The notes under the pieces are model-generated. The model did not search any database, was not told the origin of the DNA, and saw only the letters and a program-made list of their open reading frames with translations. DNA of 64,000 nucleotides from Cognataquiflexum nitidum (lineage in GTDB: Bacteria > Bacteroidota > Bacteroidia > Cytophagales > Cyclobacteriaceae): assembly GCF_022538055.1 (NCBI RefSeq), contig NZ_JAKZAM010000004.1:173865-237864 (forward strand). The letters are read 5' to 3'. Shown here piece by piece: positions 28,814 through 37,083 of the stretch (positions within the stretch are counted from its first letter, which is position 1; every line of letters begins with the position of its first letter). Made by a program: the position numbers and the translations under genes.

Positions 28814-28845
28814 TTGTAATATTCAACAAAAGTTTTTTATATTTG
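28814..28845 (+). promoter_or_regulatory. Promoter of leader/small RNA
   Basis: TTG at 28814-28816 and TATATTTG at 28838-28845 are separated by 21 nt, a full match to the Bacteroidota -33/-7 consensus. Initiation would fall near 28852. Confidence 0.7.
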
Positions 28846-28851
28846 TCTCGG

Positions 28852-28974
28852 GTGATTAAGCAACTTTTTCTGCTAAAGACTTTTGAAATAAAACTGAATG
28901 GAGATTATCTAGATAATAACTTTTCCTGATCTCCATTTGACATTATAAAATCCGCAAGTATTGCGGATTTTTTT
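28852..28974 (+). ncRNA. Candidate small RNA or terminator-leader of the DUF4421 gene
   Basis: A transcript of about 120 nt is predicted from the promoter just upstream to an intrinsic terminator at 28947-28974. It contains a hairpin with AATGGAGAT (28897-28905) and ATCTCCATT (28929-28937), extendable by wobble pairs. The next gene starts only 33 bp after the terminator with no separate good promoter, so readthrough of this terminator may control the outer-membrane protein gene. No known riboswitch was recognised and no short reading frame is obvious. The ends are estimates. Confidence 0.6.
28947..28974 (+). terminator. Intrinsic terminator of the leader RNA
   Basis: An 11-bp stem AAAATCCGCAA/TTGCGGATTTT with a GTA loop and a U-tract; lies upstream of, not after, a coding gene, which is what makes attenuation plausible. 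Confidence 0.9.
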
Positions 28975-29006
28975 ATTTGTAGACCTGATATTGCTTATTT
29001 TTGGAT

Positions 29007-30080
29007 ATGGTTAATCTACGTAGCTATTGTTTCAGGCTTTTTGGTTTAAGATTTTTAATTGGCATTTCAGTGACCTTAGGTTTCATTTTTCTTTTACCCT
29101 CTAATATTCTAGCCCAAGAAGATACCTCTTATTATGTTTCCTATAAGAAGATGTTGACCACAAGACTATATACTTCGCGAAAATATACCTCCTTGATGAT
29201 AACAGAAATAAATGAAAGTGCAAGAATTGTACTTGAACCCAATTCGACACTTAATCTCGGGGTGGGTGCTACCTACAATGACTTCACATTGAATCTCGCT
29301 TATGGGTTTGATTTTATGAATAGAAACCGAAACCAGGTAGAAACAAGTTACCTAGATCTGCAGGCACATGCTTATCCGAAGAATTGGGTTATTGATTTGT
29401 TTGGTCAATTCTATCAAGGTTTTTTTCTCCGCAGTTATACAGGCCCAATGGCTAATATTCCTTCAGAGTTGGCGTTTCCTGAGATGCGTGTGCGAAAATT
29501 TGGAGCCAATGTCCAATACCTTTTTAATGGAGACAAACTTTCGCTCAAGGCAGCTTTCCTTCAAAGTGCTTGGCAAAAGAAATCTGCAGGAAGTGTTGTG
29601 GCAGGAGTAGAGTTTTATGTTGGTAATGCCAGGGATGATCAAAACATCCTTGCTGATTTTATCCCTGCCCCTTTACAATTTAACAGGATGGATTTTTTTG
29701 AATTTGGACCTAACTTAGGTTATGTTCACACATTAGTTTTTGCCAAACATTTCTTCATTACAGGAATGGTTTCAGGAAATATCGGCTTAGGGAATACCAC
29801 AATTTCTTCTGACACCAATAAAGAAGGAGGATGGGGGTTCAACACCAATTATTTCTTAAGGGGATTTGTAGGATATAACGGACCTGTTTGGTCTATCAAT
29901 GCCAACTATGTACACAATAACGTACGGATAGAGGAAGCGAGGAGTTTGGTTACTGATTTTCGAACAGGCAATTATAGGATCAACCTTATATATCGATTTG
30001 ACGTTGGTCCCAAACTTAGGAAATATCTCGATTATGTGGATATCAATAAATATCTTCCAAAGAAGAAGTCTGAGGACTAA
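29007..30080 (+). CDS. Outer-membrane beta-barrel protein, DUF4421-like
   Basis: A 357-residue exported protein with a long signal peptide ending NILAQ. ATG at 29007 is preferred to the in-frame TTG at 29001. The mature part alternates polar and hydrophobic residues in beta strands (LNLGVGATYNDFTLNLAYGF, split by turns), ends with aromatic strands, and resembles the DUF4421 group of Bacteroidota outer-membrane proteins. The leader RNA and terminator upstream suggest its expression is controlled by transcription readthrough. Function unknown. Confidence 0.75.
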   Translation: MVNLRSYCFRLFGLRFLIGISVTLGFIFLLPSNILAQEDTSYYVSYKKMLTTRLYTSRKYTSLMITEINESARIVLEPNSTLNLGVGATYNDFTLNLAYGFDFMNRNRNQVETSYLDLQAHAYPKNWVIDLFGQFYQGFFLRSYTGPMANIPSELAFPEMRVRKFGANVQYLFNGDKLSLKAAFLQSAWQKKSAGSVVAGVEFYVGNARDDQNILADFIPAPLQFNRMDFFEFGPNLGYVHTLVFAKHFFITGMVSGNIGLGNTTISSDTNKEGGWGFNTNYFLRGFVGYNGPVWSINANYVHNNVRIEEARSLVTDFRTGNYRINLIYRFDVGPKLRKYLDYVDINKYLPKKKSED

Positions 30081-30159
30081 ATAAAATCAGGCATTCCAGA
30101 CATTTTTTTTAGTTTTATAGAAAATTCAGAAAAATCAAAAACCCAAATAAATCAATATC

Positions 30160-31704
30160 ATGTCAGATCAATTCGGCATCAAATCAGCTCTTCAAAATCT
30201 TGGGATTAAGCCTGAAAACTTAGGAACTTCCACAGGCAACGAGTGGGTCAATACAGGAAAAGAGTATATCAGCTCCTATTCTCCAGCCGATGGAGCACTT
30301 ATCGGCAAAGTGCAGGTGACAGACCGTCAAAGTTATGAACAGGTCATCGCCAAATCCCAGGAAGCATTCCAAATATGGAGAACTACACCTGCGCCAAAGC
30401 GCGGTGAAATCGTCCGCCAAATGGGCAATGCACTCCGTGAAGTAAAAGCCGACTTAGGTAAATTGGTATCTTACGAAATGGGCAAATCCTATCAGGAAGG
30501 CCTGGGAGAAGTGCAGGAGATGATCGATATCTGTGATTTTGCAGTCGGGCTTTCCAGACAACTTTACGGTCTGACCATGCACTCAGAGCGTCCGGGACAC
30601 AGGATGTATGAGCAATGGCACCCGATCGGGGTTGTTGGGATTATCTCAGCATTTAACTTCCCGGTGGCAGTTTGGTCGTGGAACAGCATGATTGCATGGG
30701 TATGCGGGGACGTCTGTATCTGGAAGCCATCTGAGAAAGCGCCGCTTTCCGGAGTTGCCTGTCAGCATATTATCAGTAAGGTCCTAAAAGAAAATAACTT
30801 GCCCGAAGGAATATCAGGTTTGATTGTAGGAGATTACAAAGTAGGGCAGATGATGACCGAGGATCCCCGGGTTCCTTTGATTTCCGCTACAGGTTCCACC
30901 CGTATGGGAAAAATCGTTGGCCAAGCAGTGGCTGCTAGATTAGGCAGGTCATTGTTAGAGCTCGGAGGAAACAATGCCATTATCATAACCGAAAACGCTG
31001 ACCTGGAAATTGCCATCCGTGGTGCACTTTTCGGGGCAGTGGGGACAGCAGGACAGCGCTGTACTACCACAAGAAGGCTGATTATCCACGAATCCATTTA
31101 TGATACTTTCAAGCAAAGGTTGGCTGCGGCCTACACCAAATTGGTTATAGGAAATCCTTTGGATGAGAAAAACCATGTAGGTCCTTTGATCGACAAAGAA
31201 GCCGTGGACATGTATCTCAAAGCCATAGAAAAAGTAAAAAAGGAGGGAGGAAAAGAGTTGGTCGAAGGTGGAGTACTCAGCGGGTCAGGTTATGAATCCG
31301 GCTGCTATGTGAAGCCTTGTATCATTGAAGCTGAAAACCATTTTGAAATGGTACAGCATGAGACTTTTGCACCGATCCTCTATATTATGAAATACAATAC
31401 CCTTGAAGAAGCCATCGCTATGCACAACGGTGTGCCTCAGGGATTGTCCTCAGCCATCATGACGCTAAACATGCGGGAGGCGGAAGCATTTCTTTCGGCT
31501 GCAGGTTCCGACTGCGGTATTGCCAATGTCAATATCGGCACATCGGGTGCAGAGATAGGCGGTGCTTTTGGCGGAGAAAAAGAAACCGGGGGAGGCCGTG
31601 AATCAGGCTCCGACTCTTGGAAAGCCTACATGCGTCGTCAGACCAATACCATTAATTACAGTACTTCCCTGCCTTTGGCGCAGGGGATCAAGTTTGATAT
31701 ATAA
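30160..31704 (+). CDS. Aldehyde dehydrogenase, ALDH7 (antiquitin) family
   Basis: A 514-residue NAD-dependent aldehyde dehydrogenase. The catalytic Cys301 lies in GTAGQRCTTTRR and the general base Glu267 in LELGGNNAI; both neighbourhoods are those of the ALDH7/antiquitin group, which oxidises 2-aminoadipate 6-semialdehyde (lysine catabolism via piperideine-6-carboxylate). Full length. It is monocistronic with a hairpin after its stop. Other lysine-degradation genes are not in the window, so the substrate is a family-level assignment. Confidence 0.93.
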   Translation: MSDQFGIKSALQNLGIKPENLGTSTGNEWVNTGKEYISSYSPADGALIGKVQVTDRQSYEQVIAKSQEAFQIWRTTPAPKRGEIVRQMGNALREVKADLGKLVSYEMGKSYQEGLGEVQEMIDICDFAVGLSRQLYGLTMHSERPGHRMYEQWHPIGVVGIISAFNFPVAVWSWNSMIAWVCGDVCIWKPSEKAPLSGVACQHIISKVLKENNLPEGISGLIVGDYKVGQMMTEDPRVPLISATGSTRMGKIVGQAVAARLGRSLLELGGNNAIIITENADLEIAIRGALFGAVGTAGQRCTTTRRLIIHESIYDTFKQRLAAAYTKLVIGNPLDEKNHVGPLIDKEAVDMYLKAIEKVKKEGGKELVEGGVLSGSGYESGCYVKPCIIEAENHFEMVQHETFAPILYIMKYNTLEEAIAMHNGVPQGLSSAIMTLNMREAEAFLSAAGSDCGIANVNIGTSGAEIGGAFGGEKETGGGRESGSDSWKAYMRRQTNTINYSTSLPLAQGIKFDI

Positions 31705-31708
31705 TAAA

Positions 31709-31736
31709 AAATCCCACTGAAAGCTGAGTGGGATTT
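31709..31736. terminator. Hairpin between convergent genes
   Basis: AAATCCCACT (31709-31718) and AGTGGGATTT (31727-31736) form a 10-bp stem. The U-run is on the minus strand, so it is best as terminator of the small convergent gene at 31745, though it can also stop the ALDH transcript. Confidence 0.8.
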
Positions 31737-31744
31737 GGATTTAT

Positions 31745-32047
31745 TTATTCATAAAGCTGAATATGAATTACAACACCTGAAGAATCTATGCCGAAATTAA
31801 TCCCGTCTGAAGAAGCAAAAGGAGCAGTATAATAGAAAGTGGAATCATTTTTTTCGTTTCCTCCCTTTAAAACAGGAGTGCCCATGATTTCTAAAAGTTG
31901 CTCTTTGTGGATTCCTATTTTTATTTTTTTGGAATTTTCCACATTTTTTGAGGCCATTCTTGCTTCAGGGCTTAATTTGGCAATATACAAGTAAGCCGCA
32001 ATTGGCATGATTACTATCAGCGATAAAAGAATAAGAACTTTTTTCAT
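31745..32047 (-). CDS. Small membrane-anchored protein, SmpA-like motif
   Basis: A 100-residue protein with an N-terminal hydrophobic segment (about 4-24) and a short extracytoplasmic domain. The stretch KIGIHKEQLLEIMGTPV is reminiscent of the SmpA/OmlA (BamE) fold helix-turn motif, G-x-P included. The protein is too short for a full BamE and lacks a lipobox. Function unknown. It marks the start of an AT-rich stretch of secreted proteins with no housekeeping relatives. Confidence 0.6.
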   Translation of the reverse strand: MKKVLILLSLIVIMPIAAYLYIAKLSPEARMASKNVENSKKIKIGIHKEQLLEIMGTPVLKGGNEKNDSTFYYTAPFASSDGINFGIDSSGVVIHIQLYE

Positions 32048-32223
32048 TTGTTATTTGCACCTTTTATGACTTGATATTCCATTTCTCTTCGTTTCATCGT
32101 TAAGAAATGTTACTGAATAATCTACTGTTGCAGTTGGATTGTATTTAATTGCCTCGCCAAATTCCTTGAAAAAAAGCTCTAAGCAATGATTCCAAAAACC
32201 TTTAACTGATTGTTGAAATAAAG

Positions 32224-32676
32224 TTATTCGATTGCAGAAAGGTAGAGGTTCACTTGATATGCATGAACTTTAAAGCCATAAATGAATCGATCTTTATGCA
32301 TCAATTCATCTTGAAAGATTACATATACAGCAGATCCTTTTGCGGTTTTTGACCAAACAGTTGCCCAATCATTAAAATTGAGATCTAAGTCCCAAATTTT
32401 TTCTTTTTGATTTAATTGGCCCATTGACAATTCCAAAGTTTTATGAGTTGTTATAAGAGAATAAATACCAACCTCCATGTTCGGATCATCGAAGCCACCA
32501 CGGACATATGAAAAAACATAATTCACTGATTGGAATTCTTTTGTGAAATGAGCTTCACGGTTGAAAACAATTAGGACTGTGTCTTTTTCATTTTTTATTA
32601 AATCCTTGCAATAGGAATGAGTAAATACGAATTGAAGGATAAGGATGAGAATTGTGTTTAATATTATTTTTTTCAT
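32224..32676 (-). CDS. Secreted protein of unknown function
   Basis: A 150-residue protein starting MKKIILNTILILILQFVFTHS, a signal peptide. The open frame extends 31 codons further upstream into the preceding gene without reason. The mature part is beta-rich (TVLIVFNREAHF, AVYVIFQDEL, KVHAYQVNLYLSAIE). The gene starts 26 bp after the stop of the HExxH lipoprotein on the same strand, so they may be co-expressed. I do not recognise a family. Confidence 0.65.
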   Translation of the reverse strand: MKKIILNTILILILQFVFTHSYCKDLIKNEKDTVLIVFNREAHFTKEFQSVNYVFSYVRGGFDDPNMEVGIYSLITTHKTLELSMGQLNQKEKIWDLDLNFNDWATVWSKTAKGSAVYVIFQDELMHKDRFIYGFKVHAYQVNLYLSAIE

Positions 32677-32701
32677 TTTTTCAGAAGTCTTTTTAAAGTG
32701 C

Positions 32702-34306
32702 CTAATCACGTTTAATTTCCAGATTACATTCTTTACTTCCATAAGTTTCCAATAACAGTTTTGCTTCATTTCTTAGGTCATTAGGTGATCTTAAAGGAGG
32801 ATGAACAGTAATTTTTTCCATCAATTTGAAAGCTGTGGTTCCGGTAAGTCCCTCCCAAGCCAAAGACTTATAGAAGCTTTTCGGAATTCCGTTAGGATAT
32901 ACATTTTTCATGGCTAAGGCAAATGCATTGTAATCCAATTTTTTATGTATTTCCTCAAGGATGCCTGCCATGACATCAATATATCGTTCAGCCATCAAAT
33001 TATGATGCTGGTCAGCAGAACCTTGGTATCTGATAACATATTGATTAAACGTGTTTTGAAACATTAAATCATTGTAAGAAGGGTACTTGGTTTTTACAGC
33101 TCTGTAAAAATCAGCATGAATCATTTCATGAAGTAATGTTCTAGCTACCTCAAGGGAAGATCGATCTGTCAATCTCATTTGGTTTATAGTGATATGAATG
33201 TTTTTACCATCCCCCATCCATTGTGCTTGACCATTTATACTTGGAGGAAGGTCGTTTAAAAACAAAGTAAGGTTAATATCAGGATAAACTCCTTCAAATT
33301 GTTGTGCCATTCTTTCAAAATACTCATTTTCTCTGAGTTTATTTAAAAGACAGATTGCTTTCATGTTTTTTCTAAATGTTTCATCCACAGAAATCTTAAT
33401 GACGGGCGCAGGGATAGGTGGAGGGATATAGTTTATTATACCGGTATTTGAAGTTGTCCCTCCAACCCCTCCATAATCTCCTATTCCTGTTGGAGGACTA
33501 TAGTCATATATAACAGGCGTATCTTGATGGGCTATACTTCCACCGCTACATTCCATGACTATTCCTGTTTTATAATGTTCTGTAGTCACGCCTCCTGCAC
33601 TTACAGTGTAAGCCAAGTAGGTTACTTGATAATATTTGCAAGTAATGTCAAAGTTCGCACCCAAAGGATTTTTCTTTTTGGCATCAATTCCAGTTTCACC
33701 TGCTTGATTAATTACACCGATTATTTCACCGTTTATAATCCTGAATCCAATAAAAAACCTTTCATCATAAGTCCATATATCTACAAGTCCGGACCAATCT
33801 AAAGGGATTTTGTTATAATAGATTTCCCCAAATTCCTTTATGGAGGAGTCGTTGTTAGGATAATAACTGGAAATAAGAGGGCTGAACCCTCCAGTTTCCA
33901 GACTTTCGACAAACATTATATTTTGAATTACTCCTTTAGAAGGATCGGAAAGATTTAGGCTGTCTTTAAGGTATTTCGGGAAATATTTTTCAGCATTTGC
34001 TAAGTTGATTTCATAAACCTCCCTGCCATCGGGGAATGTATAATGGTGAAATTTGTCCCAATCAGGCTCCTTTTCGAAAAAGGGTAGGATCAGTTCTTTC
34101 GATTCTGTCATAAAGCTGATCCCACCGTCTGGGATGCGGAGTTGATGTTTGTTGGCCTCAAACCAGTCTTTGACTTTTGCAATTTGATTTGGGTTTTCAA
34201 TCTCAGGAACTAATTTCGTTTGCTCCTCGAGACAAGATGAAAAAGCTATCAGAATAATCAGGAATGATAAAAATTGATATAACAAATGCGTAAATGAAAA
34301 CTTCAA
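32702..34306 (-). CDS. Putative HExxH metallopeptidase lipoprotein
   Basis: A 534-residue lipoprotein (lipobox AFSSC). The start is a TTG at 34306; no ATG precedes the signal peptide in frame. The N-terminal half (to about 230) has no recognised fold; a Gly/Pro-rich linker (about 245-300) follows; the C-terminal part has LLHEMIHADFYR, a zinc-protease-type HExxH with SprT-like context. A third zinc ligand could be in HHNLMAERYIDVMAG. A C9 tract lies 12 bases upstream of the TTG and sits in a short upstream frame that would join the gene after a one-base change. Low GC relative to neighbours suggests an accessory gene. Confidence 0.72.
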   Translation of the reverse strand: MKFSFTHLLYQFLSFLIILIAFSSCLEEQTKLVPEIENPNQIAKVKDWFEANKHQLRIPDGGISFMTESKELILPFFEKEPDWDKFHHYTFPDGREVYEINLANAEKYFPKYLKDSLNLSDPSKGVIQNIMFVESLETGGFSPLISSYYPNNDSSIKEFGEIYYNKIPLDWSGLVDIWTYDERFFIGFRIINGEIIGVINQAGETGIDAKKKNPLGANFDITCKYYQVTYLAYTVSAGGVTTEHYKTGIVMECSGGSIAHQDTPVIYDYSPPTGIGDYGGVGGTTSNTGIINYIPPPIPAPVIKISVDETFRKNMKAICLLNKLRENEYFERMAQQFEGVYPDINLTLFLNDLPPSINGQAQWMGDGKNIHITINQMRLTDRSSLEVARTLLHEMIHADFYRAVKTKYPSYNDLMFQNTFNQYVIRYQGSADQHHNLMAERYIDVMAGILEEIHKKLDYNAFALAMKNVYPNGIPKSFYKSLAWEGLTGTTAFKLMEKITVHPPLRSPNDLRNEAKLLLETYGSKECNLEIKRD

Positions 34307-34318
34307 TTTTCGGTTGAT

Positions 34319-34327
34319 GGGGGGGGG
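34319..34327 (-). promoter_or_regulatory. C9 homopolymer in the 5' region, possible slippage site
   Basis: Nine C on the minus strand. An ATG at 34346 opens a frame through the tract and stops at a TGA that overlaps the annotated TTG start. The distance from that ATG to the TTG is 40 nt, so C8 (or C11) would fuse the upstream ATG in frame with the lipoprotein. Confidence 0.55.
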
Positions 34328-34813
34328 TAAAATTTAACTTTGTCATAAGAATTGTTTAGGGTGTAAAAAGATGAATTGTATAGTTCTTGAAAAAGAAAAA
34401 TTGAAAACTGAACCTGCAATTCTGGAAATGAAATTAGTCGACTAAAATCTGAATAGAGGCTTTTGCCAATTTTGGCTAATTGAGATTTAAGTCCAATACG
34501 ATCAATTATTGAACTTCCCTAGTTTTGGCAAAGGGGAAAAGGTTTGATTTATTTGTTTCTTCGAAACTTTCGCTTATTGTCAATTGAAATTCAGGCATTT
34601 TAGGGATTTTGATTAGAACCTTTTTCCTAATTTCTAAATAGGTAGAACCCAATGCCAATTGCCTTGTTTCTTGTGAATCCTGATAAGGTTTTTAAGGAAA
34701 TTAATTTCCTTGAATGTTTAATCGGGAATGTTTACACCCAAAAAATTTTGGAAATAATAAAGACCCCTTATTTTTTCAGTAGACTTATTAAAAGATAGAA
34801 ATAGAATTTTACC
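34328..34813. other. Intergenic, no gene seen
   Basis: About 490 AT-rich bases between two minus-strand genes for secreted proteins. Apart from the short upstream frame at the poly-C tract, no credible gene, RNA or terminator was found. Confidence 0.5.
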
Positions 34814-35287
34814 TCAATTTTCCTTGTCTTCCTTAATTTTTTGATAACTATTTCGGAACCTTACAGGTTTTTGATCCGCGTCTAGATAGACCAAAATAAG
34901 CTCATTTTCAGTCAATTTTACGACCTTTACCTGAAGTACTTTAGGATGAAACCTTATTTGCCAAGTGACGACGGAATCAGCATATCTGAAATTCCAAAGG
35001 GATTTTTCCTGGATTATCTTTTTTCCATCCACTATTGTCGAGCTCATGGAGTCTAGGCTAAAAAAATTCATGAAGGTTTGATCATGGACTTTTTCAATCC
35101 AATCAACGAATGTTTCTACTTCTTCCTTCGAGGAATTTATAGCTTCTGGCGTGTTCATGAAAAACTCAAATCCTTCGTCTTTAGTCAATTTCCATTTTCC
35201 TAATAACTTTTCTTCAAAAGATTGACTAAAGCAATTCCCAAATAATGAAAAGAACAAAAGGAAAAGCAATTTGGAGACTTTTTTCAT
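34814..35287 (-). CDS. Secreted lipocalin-like protein, unknown function
   Basis: A 157-residue exported protein: MKKVSKLLFLLFFSLFGNCFSQ is the signal peptide, with the start at 35287 rather than 19 codons upstream. The mature domain begins LLGKWKLTKDEGFEF, the G-x-W start seen in lipocalin-like domains of this phylum, and continues in beta strands ending VRFRNSYQKI. It is the last protein gene before the tRNA-Val repeat locus. The assignment is by pattern only. Confidence 0.65.
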   Translation of the reverse strand: MKKVSKLLFLLFFSLFGNCFSQSFEEKLLGKWKLTKDEGFEFFMNTPEAINSSKEEVETFVDWIEKVHDQTFMNFFSLDSMSSTIVDGKKIIQEKSLWNFRYADSVVTWQIRFHPKVLQVKVVKLTENELILVYLDADQKPVRFRNSYQKIKEDKEN

Positions 35288-35507
35288 AGTTATGGTTTTT
35301 TTATCACTGATCTTTAGTGTAAAAAAGTTACAATAATATGACAAGAAGCCCAGTGTTTTTTTGAGGATTTCGTTAAAAAAAGAAGTTCTTTAGACATTGG
35401 CTTCTTTCAAAACTGAAAGAAGGAAAATTGATGGGGTTGGTAATCCAATAAAATCCCTTCATTTTCAAGGGATTATTGAAATATGGATATTTTTTTCATT
35501 TTATAAT

Positions 35508-35537
35508 TTGTACCAAATCAAATTAAATCTACCTTTG
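35508..35537 (+). promoter_or_regulatory. tRNA-Val promoter
   Basis: TTG (35508-35510), 19 nt, then TACCTTTG (35530-35537) followed by CAATCCG. It closely matches the rRNA promoter at 63715-63744, including the bases just after the -7 box. Confidence 0.75.
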
Positions 35538-35565
35538 CAATCCGTTTAGTAACAAAGGTTATTTC

Positions 35566-35640
35566 GGGAGTTTAGCTCAGCTGGTTCAGAGCATCTGCCT
35601 TACAAGCAGAGGGTCGGGGGTTCGAATCCCTCAACTCCCA
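35566..35640 (+). tRNA. tRNA-Val(UAC), copy 1
   Basis: A complete cloverleaf: acceptor GGGAGTT/AACTCCC, D-arm TAGCTCAG, anticodon loop CTTACAA (anticodon TAC) on stem TCTGC/GCAGA, T-arm with TTCGAAT, discriminator A. CCA is not encoded. It is the first unit of an array of tRNA-derived sequences. Confidence 0.96.
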
Positions 35641-35665
35641 CAATTCTTATTTACACCTAATTATT

Positions 35666-35985
35666 GGGAGTTTAGCTCAGCTGGTTCAGAGCATTCCGAT
35701 CTTAAATCTGAAGGGTCAATGGCTCGAATCAAAAGAATATTTATTGGGAGTTTAGCTCAGCTGGTTCAGAGCATTCCGATCTTAAATCGGAAGGGTCAAT
35801 GGCTCGAATCAAAAGAATATTTATTGGGAGTTTAGCTCAGCTGGTTCAGAGCATTCCGATCTTAAATCGGAAGGGTCAATGGCTCGAATCAAAAGAATAT
35901 TTATTGGGAGTTTAGCTCAGCTGGTTCAGAGCATTCCGATCTTAAATCGGAAGGGTCAATGGCTCGAATCAAAAGAATATTTATT
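35666..35985 (+). repeat. Four tandem 80-bp tRNA-derived repeats
   Basis: Units begin at 35666, 35746, 35826 and 35906 and are almost identical. Each keeps the tRNA-Val 5' strand GGGAGTT, the D-arm and TTCAGAGCA, then a 7-bp hairpin TTCCGAT-CTTAA-ATCGGAA in place of the anticodon arm (unit 1 has ATCTGAA), then a degraded T-arm (GGCTCGAATC) and the spacer AAAAGAATATTTATT. There is no 3' acceptor strand, so none can be a working tRNA. The period leads exactly into the second intact tRNA-Val at 35986. Confidence 0.93.
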
Positions 35986-36678
<693 letters not shown>

Positions 36679-36681
<3 letters not shown>

Positions 36682-36748
36682 CTCAGCCGGTTCAGAGCAT
36701 TCCGATTTATAATCGGAAGGGTCGGGGGTTCGAATCCCTCAACTCCCA
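36679..36748 (+). pseudogene. tRNA pseudogene lacking the 5' acceptor strand, copy 2
   Basis: Repeat of the 36335-36404 pseudo-tRNA with the same 19-nt anticodon arm. After its discriminator A the repeat ends, and a new AT-rich hairpin (36758-36782, AATTCTAAAAA and complement) follows instead of the GCCTC terminator. Confidence 0.85.
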
Positions 36749-36786
36749 CAAATACTCAATTCTAAAAAGATTTTTTAGAATTTTGT

Positions 36787-36836
36787 CAGAGGGTCGGGGT
36801 CCCGATAGCTATCGCGGACGAATCCCTCAACTCCCA
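36787..36836 (+). pseudogene. 3' tRNA-Val remnant interrupted by a palindrome
   Basis: CAGAGGGTCGGGG and CGAATCCCTCAACTCCCA are the tRNA-Val variable/T-arm and 3' end, but the GTT between them is replaced by 19 bp, TCCCGATAGCTATCGCGGA (36800-36818), with a perfect 12-bp palindrome core CGATAGCTATCG. The remnant is followed by the usual GCCTC terminator, but the expected nuclease frame after it has decayed. Confidence 0.85.
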
Positions 36837-36840
36837 CATT

Positions 36841-36861
36841 GCCTCAAACGAGGCTTTTTTT
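36841..36861 (+). terminator. Third copy of the tRNA terminator
   Basis: GCCTC-AAAC-GAGGC followed by seven T, again directly followed by ATG; here the reading frame closes after nine codons, so no nuclease gene remains. Confidence 0.85.
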
Positions 36862-36997
36862 ATGTTTAAAAAATTTTTTCTGTCCTTTTAAATTATAGGA
36901 TTTTTTCGAAATACATAGTTGTTTTTACTTCTGTTTGCATTGATATCAATAAGGGGAAACACAAAATAATTCTTGGTATGAAACTTAAATGTCCGGT

Positions 36998-37030
36998 ACT
37001 TCGGTCTTCTGACTTCGGTCTTCCGTCCTG
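36998..37030. repeat. Short intergenic repeats (ACTTCGGTCTTC)
   Basis: ACTTCGGTCTTC occurs at 36998-37009 and again at 37012-37023, followed by CGTCCTG. The motif is related to the ACTTCCGTCTTC units at 51541-51735. Confidence 0.6.
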
Positions 37031-37083
37031 CTTTTCAAGGAATATTGGGTTCCTGGCAAAGAAATGGTAAACCACTTAATTTT

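Noticed and set aside
35666..35985. CRISPR array
   Set aside because: The units are contiguous 80-bp repeats without unique spacers, and they are clearly tRNA-derived; no cas gene is present.
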